This document shows, piece after piece, positions 49,246 to 61,716 of a stretch of DNA of 64,000 bases. Origin of the DNA: Callaeas wilsoni (taxonomy: Eukaryota > Chordata > Aves > Passeriformes > Callaeidae). The notes under the pieces were generated by a model. The model was not told the origin of the DNA, made no database searches, and worked only from the letters and a program-made list of their open reading frames with translations. Position numbers and translations under genes: made by a program. The stretch is from positions 1 to 64,000 of the forward strand of contig VWPU01004420.1 of the NCBI GenBank assembly GCA_013398955.1. Reading direction: 5' to 3'. Each line of letters begins with the position of its first letter. The first letter of the stretch is position 1.

Positions 49246-52200
49246 GCTAATATAAGGTCTGGCAAGATTATTTTGGATTGCTTCATGTACAGGAACCAAC
49301 TTTGTCTTGTTTGGAATTTAAAAGGAATTCAAAGACTTCAGAAACAGGATCTCAGGCAGCCCAAGCACAGCCATAGGGAGACATGCCAGGATTTGACTGA
49401 GCAACTGAGTACACAGTATGAGTTTGATCATTTAAAATCTAAGCTGCCTGATGAGGACAACTCAGCTTAACATGATTTTTGGAGGGTTGACATTAGTGCT
49501 GTGTGGCTTCTGGTTCAGATATTTTTAACAGATGCTCAAAGACTGATATGTTACACTTAGAAGTTCTGGGGTGAGTGAATTTAATATCTATGGTACTTTT
49601 CCTATATGGCTTAAATGAACTTGGGATGGGGGAACCAACCAAAATACTAACAGTAATATGAAAGGGTTTTCTGTAATTTATCAAACAAGACTTTGACTTA
49701 TTCACGCATGAGAAGAATGTTTCTACTTCATCTCCCAAACTTCTTGATTCACTGGATCTCTGATGTGGGGCTAAGGAAGTACTTGGGCAAAAAGGACGTG
49801 AGAAAGAGGTAGAAAGATGTTTCTGCCCAGGACAGACAGGAAGAAGAAGGACAAAGTTACAGTAAAGTTATGTATTAACTTTATTTCTTTCAAGTGTGTT
49901 TCAATCACATTATCAAAATAGCATTTCTCCGATTCATGTCCTTTTTAAATTATGCAGGTGATGACCTGAGGTTAGTCTATCAATTCACAGCTCTCTGTCA
50001 TCAGAAACAAAAAAAAAAGCAAGGGTGGAGTGTTAACAATGCTAGTTTTGGCTTTGTTCTTCTTTTTAGATGTATATTGAAAACATTTTTCACACCAACA
50101 GTATGTGAAAGACAATTTATGAAAGGCTGCTAGCTTTGAGGCTTTAATTAACAGTGAGTGATTAATTGGAGCAGCAGGCTTCCCAGAATAACTCACTAGA
50201 TGGATACAAGACATCGTTCTTGCTGAAGGAATACACAAGACATTGTTCTACTAAATATACTTATTTATTAAGGAAATGTTAAACTTAATACTCCTAATAC
50301 TTTTGAACTTTGTGGTAGGAAAAGAAAGACATAATTTCTGAATCAAGCAGAATTTTTGATTAAACATGCTACATCAATAGAGGAAGAGTCATATCTATAT
50401 TTCCTAATATTGAAAAATATAAAGGTTTCTCTTTTATCTGACAATCCTAAATGTACACTTGTGATCTTTGCCTTGATTTATTTTAAAAATGTACTTCCTA
50501 GTGGAAAATACCTAAAAAAACCCCTCTGTATGCACTGTAGATTTAATCTGAGGAAATGTACTAAATCATAAAAAGGGCCCCTAAAAAGTGTCTTTTGCAT
50601 TTTAATTGGAGACTTGCTGTTAGCTTCAAAGACTTTGGATCAGACACAGAATAGTTGCTGTCTTTTGTTTGGGGTTTGGAGGATTTTTCCACAACCTCCT
50701 CCCTTCTCCTCCCCCCAGCCCTCCTGAAGAATTCTATTCACAACACAAACATACTAATTAGGATAGATGTTACTATTGATGTAAAACTTCTGTTTCTGTT
50801 GTTATTGCCTTTAATAGTAGATTCTTATGTACATTAATTTTTAACATTGCCTGTGGAAATATTTTGTTTACAGTACATAAACCATAGGGACAAGACTACT
50901 GTGTGAATCAATTTTCTTTGTAATACTGATGTGATAGTCTGTAAGCTTTGTATAATATGCTTATCATTAATATTTTGCAATCTTGTGGTTTGATTTTGGC
51001 TATGTAGGGGCAAATGGCTGGTGTTTTCAAGGAACCCATGAAAAACTTCACTCTCCTTTTTATCTAAATTTTGGTTGTTGCACTCTGATGACTTAATCGC
51101 CTACCTGGACTTCATGGACAATCTCCATCTCACTTGCCACCCCCTTTTCTATAAGTATTAATTATTGGAAACACTGTTGTCTTACTTAGTTTTGCTGCAG
51201 AAGGAATGTATTGCCTTACTAGGTATGTGCATGTTTTTATTCTCCAACAACATTTTTATGCTGAAAATAGTAAAATAGTGATATTCGATTTATTTTCCTA
51301 CATGTTAAAATGTTACTTTCCCCTCTTACTTCATGAAACATGTATGAAGTATGAAACAATAGATATTCATTGGCATATCAGATGCCAGACAGACTTTTCT
51401 CTGTAAAATAGATGCATCTGTCAACATGTTACATTTTTTGGAAATGTGTTGCATTAATTTAATAGTATGATTTTCTGCATCACAGGCTAAAATAATTGTC
51501 TTGATGCTGGGTATCAGTGTTACAGAGTTAAATTTGTTTTGTCCTGAGTATTTTGACTCAGTTTGAGTGGAAGTTACACTAGAGGTATGAAGCCACTGTT
51601 TCCTGAGAATTTTCCATGTCAAACACCAGATGTTAGTGTTAAACAGGAATGCCTGTGGTCTTCCTAAGACTGCTGATGACATGAAGAATTTTGCATTCAT
51701 TGGTGAATATCACATTCAGGTATAAATACTTTCTCTGCGTGACTGATTGTTCTTTGTTTTATTTTCCTGGAAGTTCCTTATCTTCCAAATTTGATCACTT
51801 GAACGCCAAGCTGTTTAGCGTGGCTTTTATATATACCAGGCTATATTTTAAAGCCTAGAATCCATTACTGTGGCTGCAACTGAAATTTTATGTCAGTATA
51901 AATGAAGTCTGACGATTTTTGACAAATTTCTCTTCAGTCCTCTCTCCACCTACTTTGCTGTGCAATTGTCCATCTGTCTGCTAGCCCAGCCAGTATCAAT
52001 CCCTCCCCAGGCTTCCAGTGGGAGAGTACAGGGTTGGACTAGGTTCTGTCCATGTCACTCCTACCTTTGGTTAGCCATTCCTTCCCTGCACCCTTACTGT
52101 CTCTGGAAGAATTTGTAGATATCTTCTCCAGTTACCCCTTCACATTCAAACTAGGCTGCCATACACCCTCCACTGTAGTGCCACTGTTTGAGAGCAAGAC

Positions 52201-55200
52201 GGTAGACTAGACCAAAGTTAGCATCATCTTCAACATCAGAGTAGCAATTGCTATGAGCTCAGTTTAACTACAGCTTTTATTTTGTTCATTCTGGAAAGAG
52301 TCTTCTTTTATGTTCATTGTCGAAATAAACTGCTAGTAACTTTGGCAGTGTTTCACAGAGATACTGTTTATCTCTGACACAAAAGGGCTGTCTCCTTTCA
52401 AATTTTAAATTGCTGTTCAAGAATCTTTCTACCACTCATTTGCATTCCTGTGAGGCTGTATTTCTTAATTTTGTTGCCTGGCTGAACTGTTCAAGTTTGT
52501 TAAAGTACAGTCTTGTCCCAAGACAAGGCTCAGACTCAGAAATGGTGTGATTGCCTTTGATTTGAATATGCTTATTTCGCTTATTTGATGTGCCTGACCA
52601 GAATGTGGGCAAGCATATTATAGATAGTCAAGCTCAGACGAAGCTGATTCACATTTTTGTGAGTGATACTTGGCTTGGATCCCCAGGTAATTCAAACACA
52701 ATGAATATGCTTGTGAGGGTATAATGGATGAAAATCTGTGTGGGAAGAGTCAGATACGCCTGTGGTAGTGGTGTCGTGATGCATGGTGCTGCATATACGC
52801 ATGGCTGTACTTCTTCAGTCCCAGAAAGCTTTGTGTCACAGCACTCAAAAAAGATAAGCAACTCACAACTTTCAGTCCTATTTTAAATGAGTATTTGAGT
52901 GATGTGTGATCAGTATCTTACTGGATATGAGCTGTCATGGGAATAATAGAGGAGACTATTAGAAGTAGTCTACTTTCTATGCTTTCCTTGAAGAAAATAC
53001 AGGAAAAGTGGCATAACAAGAGGTTCTGAAGGTGTTGTGGTTGATTTGGCAACCTTTTGTTTTGCTGTGGTTTGGTTTTTGTTGTTTTTTTTTTAAATAA
53101 AGGGGGGCCAAGTTACTGATGTCCACAATCTCCTTCTCCAAAATACTGTCCAGGCTCGCATACAATGCCTATGAGGCAGAATATCAGTGCCTGGACAAGT
53201 GTATGGTATAAAAATGAGACACTGGTATTTGTTGTACATTTGGGGCCAGGAAAAGCTGGACATGAAGGATGACCTGCAGCATAATCAAAATTGCACTAGG
53301 CTCTGAAAATGTTAAAGGACATAAAGGAACATTTAAAAGCATGGGGAAGGTTATATGTGTGGAGGAACATCAAATTAACAATGACATGACACACAGGGAG
53401 CATGTAGCTACTTTTCTGTCTCTTTTACACCAAGGACAGAACAGCTTGATCTGATAAGTAATGAAGGTGAATCAGACTGGCTACAGTGACAGTTGATTGA
53501 CACCTCCAATACTAAGGTACAGGGAAAGAGTGCAAATTATGAATGCTTCCATATTAACCCTTGCACCGAAAACAATAATGGCAGGAAACTAGAGTTCCTG
53601 ACGTGTATCATCCTCACAGATAATACAGATACCCTCCTTCCACCTGATCTTCAAGATACTTAATTGAATTTACCATCTTTACAGGGATAATGGGGTGGGA
53701 TCTACACGCACAAGAGCAGTACTTTTCTGTGAAGCACTGTAGTTTAACATCTCAAAGGTATTACCGGGAAAGAAAAGCACTCAGAAGTGTTTTGAATCAA
53801 AGTTCCAACTGCCACAAAAGTTTGATACCAGTAATGTACTGCAGGCCCCAGTGAGAATGGTAATGGTGAACAGAAAACGTTCAATGAGACTAGAGAAGGT
53901 ACAAATTTAGGACAGATAATAAGAGTCAGTGTTTTCAGTTATTCTTAATTCTTTTGGGTACTAGAGGCAGAACCTTTTAATTGTATCTTTTATGTATCTA
54001 TGGGGAAAGTAATCAGTTTGTAAAGTTGATCCACATGAAGGGGCAGAGAGATGGATGTGCGTGACCAAATGACAAAGCGAAGTGTTTCCTCTGTCTTGTC
54101 ATCTATCTGTATATCCTCTGAGAACTAATACTCGATGAGCAATTTCAGCCAAGGTTCCTGTAGCTGGTTTTAAGAGCATTAACTTCCAGCAGGAAGTGTG
54201 TGTTTGTGTCTATGTGAGAAATAAAGATCAGTGAACTCTGGAGGGAAAAATGGCCATAGTTTCTCTCTTAATCTTGTTTTGAGAAGCACGATGGAGTTGG
54301 CACTCTATGACAGTGTGCCAAGTGAATGCACTCCTGTATAGAAGAAAAGTGCATGTAGACAGCATAAGGTAGAATTTACGTGGGTTCAAACATTATATTG
54401 GTTGCTTGCTTAGAGAATTTTAAGTGTTAAGATGTCTTTAGTGTTATATAAACAAGTGTGATTACTTATGTTAAAGACTAACAGTTCCTTGTGCATTATT
54501 GACTGGAAAAGTTCTTGCTGTATATTTGCTTTGTAGTGTGACTCAGAATTGCATTGCAAAATCAGAAATAAAATCTAACATTCCTGATATTTCAAAAAAT
54601 TAAAACCAGCTGCTGGTCTCTTATGCTCCTTTTATTTTTACAAATGAAACTCTATCAGTTTTTCCTTATATATCATGTAAAAATAAAGTACAATATTCTG
54701 ATTTCTACCCATCCCTTCTATCCAGGTAAGTTTTTTAAGTGCCCAACTCAGTACTAAGAAATTGATCCTTATAAAAATCAAAAAACTAAACCAAAAAGAA
54801 GTTACGGAATTAAGTGGGCTCTTTCAGCTCATTATGAAGCCCATCAGTCTGTTGTTAACACTGGAAAACTAGACGAAAAGTGCTAGAGCCATTGTTGCTT
54901 GAACTTTTAAAAACTTAACTGTAGAAGGAGAAAATTTAGATGTTCCTGAATTATTGGAATTCTGTTTAGAAAAAATTCTCATCTATTGGGTTGCCAATGA
55001 ACGTAGCTGCTAAGACCATCCACATGAAATGGTTATAGCTTTTTAAAATGACAGCATAAATTTACAGCACTTTGCACCTCTCTGGCAGTATTGGTAGGTA
55101 AGACAAAATATGGGAAACTGGAGGTAAGTAGTGACTTAGTGGAAATATAACAACATTAAATTTCAAGTGGTGATGATCTAGTTCTTCTTGGGTTTGGAAT

Positions 55201-58200
55201 TCAAATAACTGCCAAATGATTGGAGTGGTTCAGTGGTTGCACATTGGGAAAACTCAGTATTCCAAAGTTAAGTTATAATAATGTAATAGCCTAGAAGACG
55301 CCCAAGAGCCTCTGAGCATAAGGGTTCTATGTGTCATATAGTGAAATACCTGCTATAAAATCTGAACACCCAGGATTTCAATCTGTTTTACATCCATTCT
55401 CTGCTGATGTGCTCAAGTAATACCAGGGCTTACATATGTATCTGCCTTGTGTTTATCATTAGAGTAGGTCTCAAATGCATTAAGTCAATAGACTTAATGA
55501 CGGAAAATCGATGTTTTGGTGCCAAAGAACTGGCATGTTTATCTCTGATGTTTTAATAGTTTTTCAGTGAACTGAATTTGTATTTCCATTGTGTTTTTCA
55601 GAAAAAGTCTGAAAGACATACATATTAAAAAAAAAAAATCTGTTTTCAATCATGCACACAAATTGCAATGTGATATGCCAAGAAATGCTGTCTTGAGTAG
55701 CGTATTATAACATGGCCTAACCCTGGTTAGTGTGTGCAGTGCTTGTGAAGTCTTTTAAGTCATCTGTGCCTCCAAATCCCTGGCTCTCTTAGTTCCTTCA
55801 ACAGTACTTTGAACAGAAGTACATCTCTCCTGAGAGTTTTATCTGAAGACATTAACCTGACAATACTTTAGTTATATGTAGATGTGTTCCCTGATGGTAA
55901 TGCTTGTAAAGGTCTGAGCAAGACAGGGTTAGTCCACAGGGATAACTTTTTTTTTGCCTTTATGTTATAAATTATCTGAAATACACCTGATTAAATTGAT
56001 GCTTGTTTTTGAAACATTAGCTAGTTTCGAAGCATTACATCTGTTTTAAATATGAAGAACTCAACTACGTCTACTTTCTCTGCTATAAACTTAAGTTCAT
56101 ACGTGCTTATACTTACAGTGCAGTATCAGGCTACATCTGACACGTTACATTTTGAGGTTTGAGCATCCTTTTTAAAGTGAAATATTGTAAGGATATCTCA
56201 AGATTACATCCCTGATAATTGGGTTCAGAGTTTTGTCAACATATTGATGTAATTTAGTTGCTACCGTGAACTCCACACAAGCTTTGGACAAGCCCGTGGT
56301 GCACAGCTAAATCATGGGAGTTTAGATGCATTCAGGTTAAAGTGAAGTCAGAGAATTCTGTTTACTGCTTGGTTTACAGCACTGCCTGAGTGTTGTTGGT
56401 CTCCTTTGTGTTTCTGCTCTCTTCTCTGTAACAAATAAGTGTAAATAATCAATTTTTAATTTTTTTCTAAAAAATCTTTCAGATTTCACTTTGATATTAC
56501 CTAGCTTAACTCTCTATTCAGAGTTAATAAACAACTGCCTGTTTTAATTTTTCAGACCCTCATTCAAGATGACCAGTTACAAGAAATTACCTGAACTTCA
56601 CCTTTTTGTAAAAGTCAGTTGTGGTTTCAGATCTGATACGTAGTTGGTGTCCAACTAATTTGTTTATAACATTTTCTCCAAATTTCATTATCTTCTCTTA
56701 AGTCTACCGGAATTTTGTGGCAAAGACCTTTCTCTTTCTCACAGCTACTGCCTGTTATCCAAGATATATTTTGTTTCTATTTCCCCTAATGTACATCTTT
56801 TGTTTCAGGGTTTCTATTTCATGCTACTTTGCTTTCCAGTTTAGTCTCTCAGTATGATTGTCTCTTGTCTTTTTGGGTTGGAATGTTTGCTTGGTTTTCT
56901 TATGTGGGGTTTCGATGGGTTTTTTAGTGTCATCTACGCGGTCCCCCAAAATATTTGGCAAGGTGCATATATTTCATAGCTATACTGTGGCTCAGCTGTT
57001 GAAATGTCAAAATATATGAAGGGCATATATTTTATAGAAAGCTATATATAAAAAAAAGCAAAAACATGAAGACTTTATACTGCTATACTTTATGTGTCTG
57101 ATGTTACACTTGTATAAGTCAGAACTACATATATTTTATCCTGGTCAATTGTCCTGGATGTACAGTTTAAATTATGTAATATTTTTAAATTACTGACATT
57201 TTGTAATAATTTTTTTAGACTCTAACTTAGGGAGCACTCTCTTCACAACTGTTTCCCACTTGGAATTTGTCCACATTTGTCTATAGCATAAAGTAATGTT
57301 CAACAAGCCCTTAGGTTTTCTTAAAAGCCAGCAGTGGTTTCAGTGTTGGTATGAATTAGACCATCACAACTGGGAGGAGGAGGAGTTGTCAGTGCTCACT
57401 TTATATCCTCCTTCATAACCTTAAGAAGTTGTTTGTTTTAATGTGTGTGTTGCTTGTGTGGGATGCCAAATTGAGATGTTTATAGACACATAGCCTTACT
57501 AGCCTTGAAAAAAGTGAAGATGAGTTAGAGGAAGAATCCGTGCCTACTTTAATCTTGACTTTTTCCTTCTGACTTCTCTTTATTGAAACAATCATAGGAA
57601 ATGTTTTTTTGCATAAAGAGAAGAAGGAGAGAAGTGTAGAAGATTAAGTACATAATTTGTACTTGGGCAGGTCTGGGGTTTATGCCAGGCTCTGATGGAG
57701 ATCACTCTGGTAGTTTGGGACAGTTTAAAAACTCCATTTTTCTTTGACCATTTCCAAATCTGAAAAATAAGCACTTCACACTTCTTTACCTGGCTAAATT
57801 AATTGTGACAGGTTAGTCCAAAGAAACTCTATTGACTCTTTCATATTTATATTAAATATGGTTGTCTAACATTTGTGGAGCGCTAGGCTTTTTGAAGAGC
57901 CTGTAAACTTCTTAAAATGGTTGGATAGTAGGTATTTTTAATCATGCATGTAGTAAAGAGGAGCAAATAATCTATTTTTGTTTGAATCTATAACCTGTTT
58001 TGGAACTCTTACTTTAAAAGAAGAGGAATGATAGAAACATGTTTATACGTCAGACTTCTTTTTGATAAAAGACAAACCGAAAGACAAGGAAAGATAAACT
58101 TCATGTAGAAATGAACATGCATCTAAGTGAACAAATCTATTTGGAAAAGGACAGCTTTGGTCCAGACATTCAGATAAAATTAGAGCAGTGTAAGTACCTT

Positions 58201-58420
58201 GATAGTATTTAGAAGAATCTCATGCTTTTCCCTGACGCTGCATTCAAGAGTCTGTGGTAGGCAATGATGAGCTGAGTCAGTGCTGCTGCCAGCAACTCAA
58301 GCTCAGGTACATTTTCCATACTTCTGCCTTCTACTGTGTGCAGTTCTACATAAGAGCAAAAAGATTGTCCATGTTGCTATGTACCCCATGTTGCTGTGGG
58401 TCTTCAGTTTCATAATGTTT
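45543..58420. other. Intron 4, proximal 12.9 kb, no exon or mobile element recognised
   Basis: AT-rich sequence after the exon 4 donor. A T27 run lies at 49219-49245. A frame at 49273-49470 has a plausible amino-acid mix but no known motif. Frames up to 124 codons (51326-51700, minus) have none either. I looked specifically for SRFBP1 exon 5 and did not find it. No retroviral or CR1 blocks are recognised. Confidence 0.5.
49219..49245. repeat. Poly(T) run of 27
   Basis: The longest homopolymer in the window. As poly(A) on the minus strand it could be the tail of a retrocopy lying to its right, but the sequence there shows no AATAAA at the expected distance and no recognisable gene. Length is likely variable between individuals and error-prone in assembly. 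Confidence 0.9.
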
Positions 58421-59106
58421 TGTGTTAGATTTGCATGGCAAGATTTTGGCAGAGGGGTTGGTTATATGGGTGACTTCTGTGAGAAGGGGCAAGAAGCTTG
58501 CCCTGTGTCTGATGGAGCCAATGCCATCCAGCTCCAGGACGGACCCACCACAGGCCAAGGCTGAGCCCTTCGGTGGTGGTGCGGCACTTCTGGGATAACA
58601 GAGTTAAAAAGGAATGGGGTGGAATGCACAGGAGCAATTGCAGCCAGGGAGGAGAGGAGTGAGAATATATGGGAGAAAGAGCCATGAAAAAGGAGGGGAG
58701 GAGATGCCTCAGGCGCTGGAGCTGAGGAGGCAGCAGCAGAGACAATGTGTGAACTGACCCACCGCCTCCCATTCTCTACCTCCCTGTGCCCCTGGGGTGG
58801 AGGAGCTAGAGAAAATGGCAGTGAATTTGAACCTGGGAAGAAGGGAGGAGTGGAGGGAAGGTGTTTTAAGATTTAGTTTTTAGTTCTCATTACTTTATTC
58901 TTATTTGATTGGCAGTAAATAACATTAATACTTCCCCAAGTAGAGTTTGTTTTGCCCATTGTGGTAACTGGTTAGTGATCTCTAACTGTTCTTATCTGAA
59001 CTCATGGCTCTTTCATTGTATTTTCTCTCCCTTGTTCTGCTGAGGCGGGGAGTGATAAAGCAGCTTCACTGGGCACCCAGCATCCAGCCGAGGTCAACCC
59101 ACCATG
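58421..59106 (+). mobile_element. Internally shortened ERVL-like LTR, sense to SRFBP1
   Basis: Begins TGTGTTAGATTTGCATGG and ends near GGTCAACCCACCATGG (expected end ACCACA). It shares ordered blocks with the minus strand of 25850-27364: CTTCTG(T/A)(G/C)A(G)AAG, GTC(T/C)(G)(A/C)..GAGCCAAT, and a GGGATAACAGAGTTAAAAAGG block corresponding to the other copy's TTAAATA-type motif. The degenerate poly(A) signal AGTAAA (about 58914) lies ~190 bases from the end, matching the 186 bases in the long copy. The ending (GTTTTAAGATTTAG, GTTTGTTTTGCCCATTG, GGGCACCCAGCATCCAGCC) matches avian ERVL LTR 3' parts that I recall. At ~686 bases it lacks about 830 bases of the middle present in the other copy. No clean target duplication is seen, so it is old. 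Confidence 0.77.
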
Positions 59107-61131
59107 GCTTTCAAGATAAATAAAGTAAATATCCAAATACTTTCATGGTTGAATTACCATGATAAAAGAAAACAATGTAAATTAATATAAACTGTGGCAA
59201 ACATTGAAAAGAATAGTAAACAAGTTTATTTGTGTATCTTGATGTTTTGTAAGAAATTTTTCAGTTTCAGTTCTGTAGTTCTATCACAGAACATTGTCCT
59301 GATGAGTTTTTGCAAAGGTTTTAGATCTGCTAAGACATTTTTTAAGCTTCAAATGGAAAATTTTCATCAGCCTAATTTAAAAATTGTGTATCATCCAATT
59401 AAAAGAAATTTCTGCTGAAACTTGGATGATTTCCTGAGATCTATAAAGGATTAATTTCTCTAAGAACTTCTCTTGTCATGCTGTTAAGCATTTATAGCTG
59501 CTACTTCATAGCACCTGTACCATCATTTTGGTGTTATGTTGAAAATTGTTAAAGCTTGAGTGAATACAAAGTAGTAGATGACTATAAAAATGAGAGATTT
59601 GGGCAGATGATGATTAAATAATTTGTCATCATTAATGTGATGATTAAATAATTTGTCATCATTAATGTGAGACACAGTCAACAACCAACCCCTTGCTGTC
59701 AGGAGCTGAGAGACAGCAATGCTTCCATGAGTGATACCATTAACCACTTGCCTCCCATACCAAAATCTTCACCATGTCTGATGGCCACAAATCACATGCT
59801 GTATGTCTTACAGACATAAAGCAAGAGGGAGAACTAGCTGCATTTCCCAGTCAGAAAGTAACTACTCTCAAGTCTTGTTCCAGAGTAGTATGAGGTCATG
59901 GTGTGGACTTGGGTGGCAGCCATGATTTGGCACCTTCAACCACCCTGAGACTTCACATTAATTACATCTGCTGTTGTGAAGGACAGATGTAACTAGTTAG
60001 AGTTTTGTAAAGAATATGTGGATTAACAGGTTTTCTAGTTGTTTGGTTGGTTTTTGCTGGTTTTTAATAGAGAGCTCTCCTCCCAAGCTGCTATAAAGGG
60101 TATTGCAATGACATCTTGTTTTGGCCCAACATTGGGTGTTACTTTTTTCATGCTTACTCTAGTTAGTATTGTCTTTTTTTATTTCCTTCTTCTTAAAATC
60201 AGGGTGTTGTTAACACTTGACATTAAACTGCGCTTCTAGATAGTTTAGAAACTGGTGTGACATTCTCCAAGATTGGTTTCTGTGTCATGGTTTTTGCCAT
60301 GTACTGCATACTTCCCAGTGGGGTTTCTTACTGCCTCCATTTGAATGTCATTGTTTTAAATAACTGACTAATGACAGATGCAGAGCCACCAAACATTACC
60401 AGTTTGGTAGCACTCTCACGCACGTGAAACTCTAGTTGTTGTCCTTATAGTAGTATATCCTTCTAATAACAGGCTTGTTTCTGATGAGATCTGTAATGAG
60501 GTAATTCCATTTTGTGTAAAAGTCAGTTGAAGAACAGAAGTATGACCTCTTTCCTGTTATCGATTATAACTATAGCAGAGAGGGTACAGACCAAAGTAGT
60601 CTTGGAACAGAAAGATTGTTCAGAATAAAGCAATGGTCAAAAGTCTACATTTCATGTTCTCAGATTAATCACAAGGTTTCTGCCCTTTAACTAATCCTGA
60701 AGCTCTAGTGTCTCAGGCATACTTCTAAGGCACACCATTCAGCTCTTGCAATCCCATCTGCCTCGAGACCATGAGACACTCACTTTCTCATTCTCACTTT
60801 ACTACCTGCATTGTATGAAGCAGGTTCTACCCACACAGCTTCTGCCTCATGTTTACATCACACTGCTCCTTCTTTTTGCCCTGTGGTGCCAGCTCCCAGA
60901 GCCATTCCATACTTCTGACCCCCATTCCAGCACATCTCAAAACTTGCATTGTGAGTCTGCTTTTATCTTTTCAAGTTTGTAACGTCCATTCTCTTCGCAG
61001 CCATTGCCGCTATTTGTCAAGTTTGTCTCTCTTATGTAGGGCTTACATGTGTGTTTGATAATAGATGTTTTTCATATTATTTACAGAAATAATGCATTAT
61101 TTACCATGATAGAATGTTAGAGGAAACTGCC
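59107..61131. other. Intron 4 sequence between LTR copies
   Basis: Mostly AT-rich sequence carrying the 2 x 30-base tandem repeat at 59611-59670. The part from about 60690 to 61030 is C/T-richer with no recognised identity. No exon is found. Confidence 0.5.
59611..59670 (+). repeat. Tandem repeat, 2 x 30 bases, perfect
   Basis: Two adjacent identical units starting TGATTAAATAATTTG and ending ATTAATGTGA. Perfect identity points to a recent duplication. Each unit also contains near-palindromic TGATTAA/TCATTAA parts. Confidence 0.96.
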
Positions 61132-61716
61132 TTCAGATGGTTTAACCCCAGCCAACACCAAGTGCCAGGCAGCTGCTCACTCAGTCCTGCACTAGCAGTA
61201 TCAGGGAGAGAATTATTAGAAGGATAAAAGCTAGAAAACTCATGAACTGAGATAAAGAGAGTGTCATAGAGAAAGCAAAAGCTGTGCACAATAGCAAAGC
61301 AAAACAAGGAATGGATTCAGTGCTTCCTATGCCAGGCAGGTGTTCAGCCATCTCCAGGAGAGCAGGGCCCTATCAGACATGACAGTGACTTGGAAAGACA
61401 AGCACTATTGCTCCAAATGTCTCCCCCCATTCCTCCTTCTTCCATCCACTTTATGTACTGACCATAATGTCACTTGGTCTGGACAGTTGGGGCCACCTGT
61501 CCCAGCTGTGTCTCCTCCCAACCTCCCATGCACCCTTAACTTCCTCACCAGCATGGAAATACAAAAGCAGAAAAGGCCTTGGCTCTGTGTGAGCTCTGCT
61601 GAGCAATAACAAAACATTTCTGTATTATCAACCCTGTGTTCAGCACAAATCCAAAACACAGCCCCATACCAGCCACTGTAAAGGAAATCCGCTCTACCCC
61701 AGCCTCAACCAGCACA
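61132..61716 (-). mobile_element. Old solo LTR copy 1 of a second avian ERV family
   Basis: On the plus strand it runs from TGGTTTAACCCCAGCCAACA to CTACCCCAGCCTCAACCAG and ends AGCACA. On the minus strand this begins TGTGCTGGTTGAGGCTGGGG and continues with GTGTTTTGGATTTGTG, the form in which I recall this avian LTR (TGT-CTGGTTT-GGCTGGGATAGAG..., GTGCTGTGTTTTGGATTTAG). A CAGTACATAAAG motif around 61452-61463 (minus strand) occupies the place of the family's TATA box. About 585 bases, antisense to SRFBP1. The left end is uncertain by a few bases and no clear target duplication remains. Class assignment is not attempted. Confidence 0.72.

Noticed and set aside
56550..56595. Possible SRFBP1 exon 5 after a TTTTTCAG acceptor
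   Set aside because: The downstream frame (P-S-F-K-M-T-S-Y-K-K) does not contain the conserved A-R-L-A-V-H-P region expected of exon 5 and has no clear donor.
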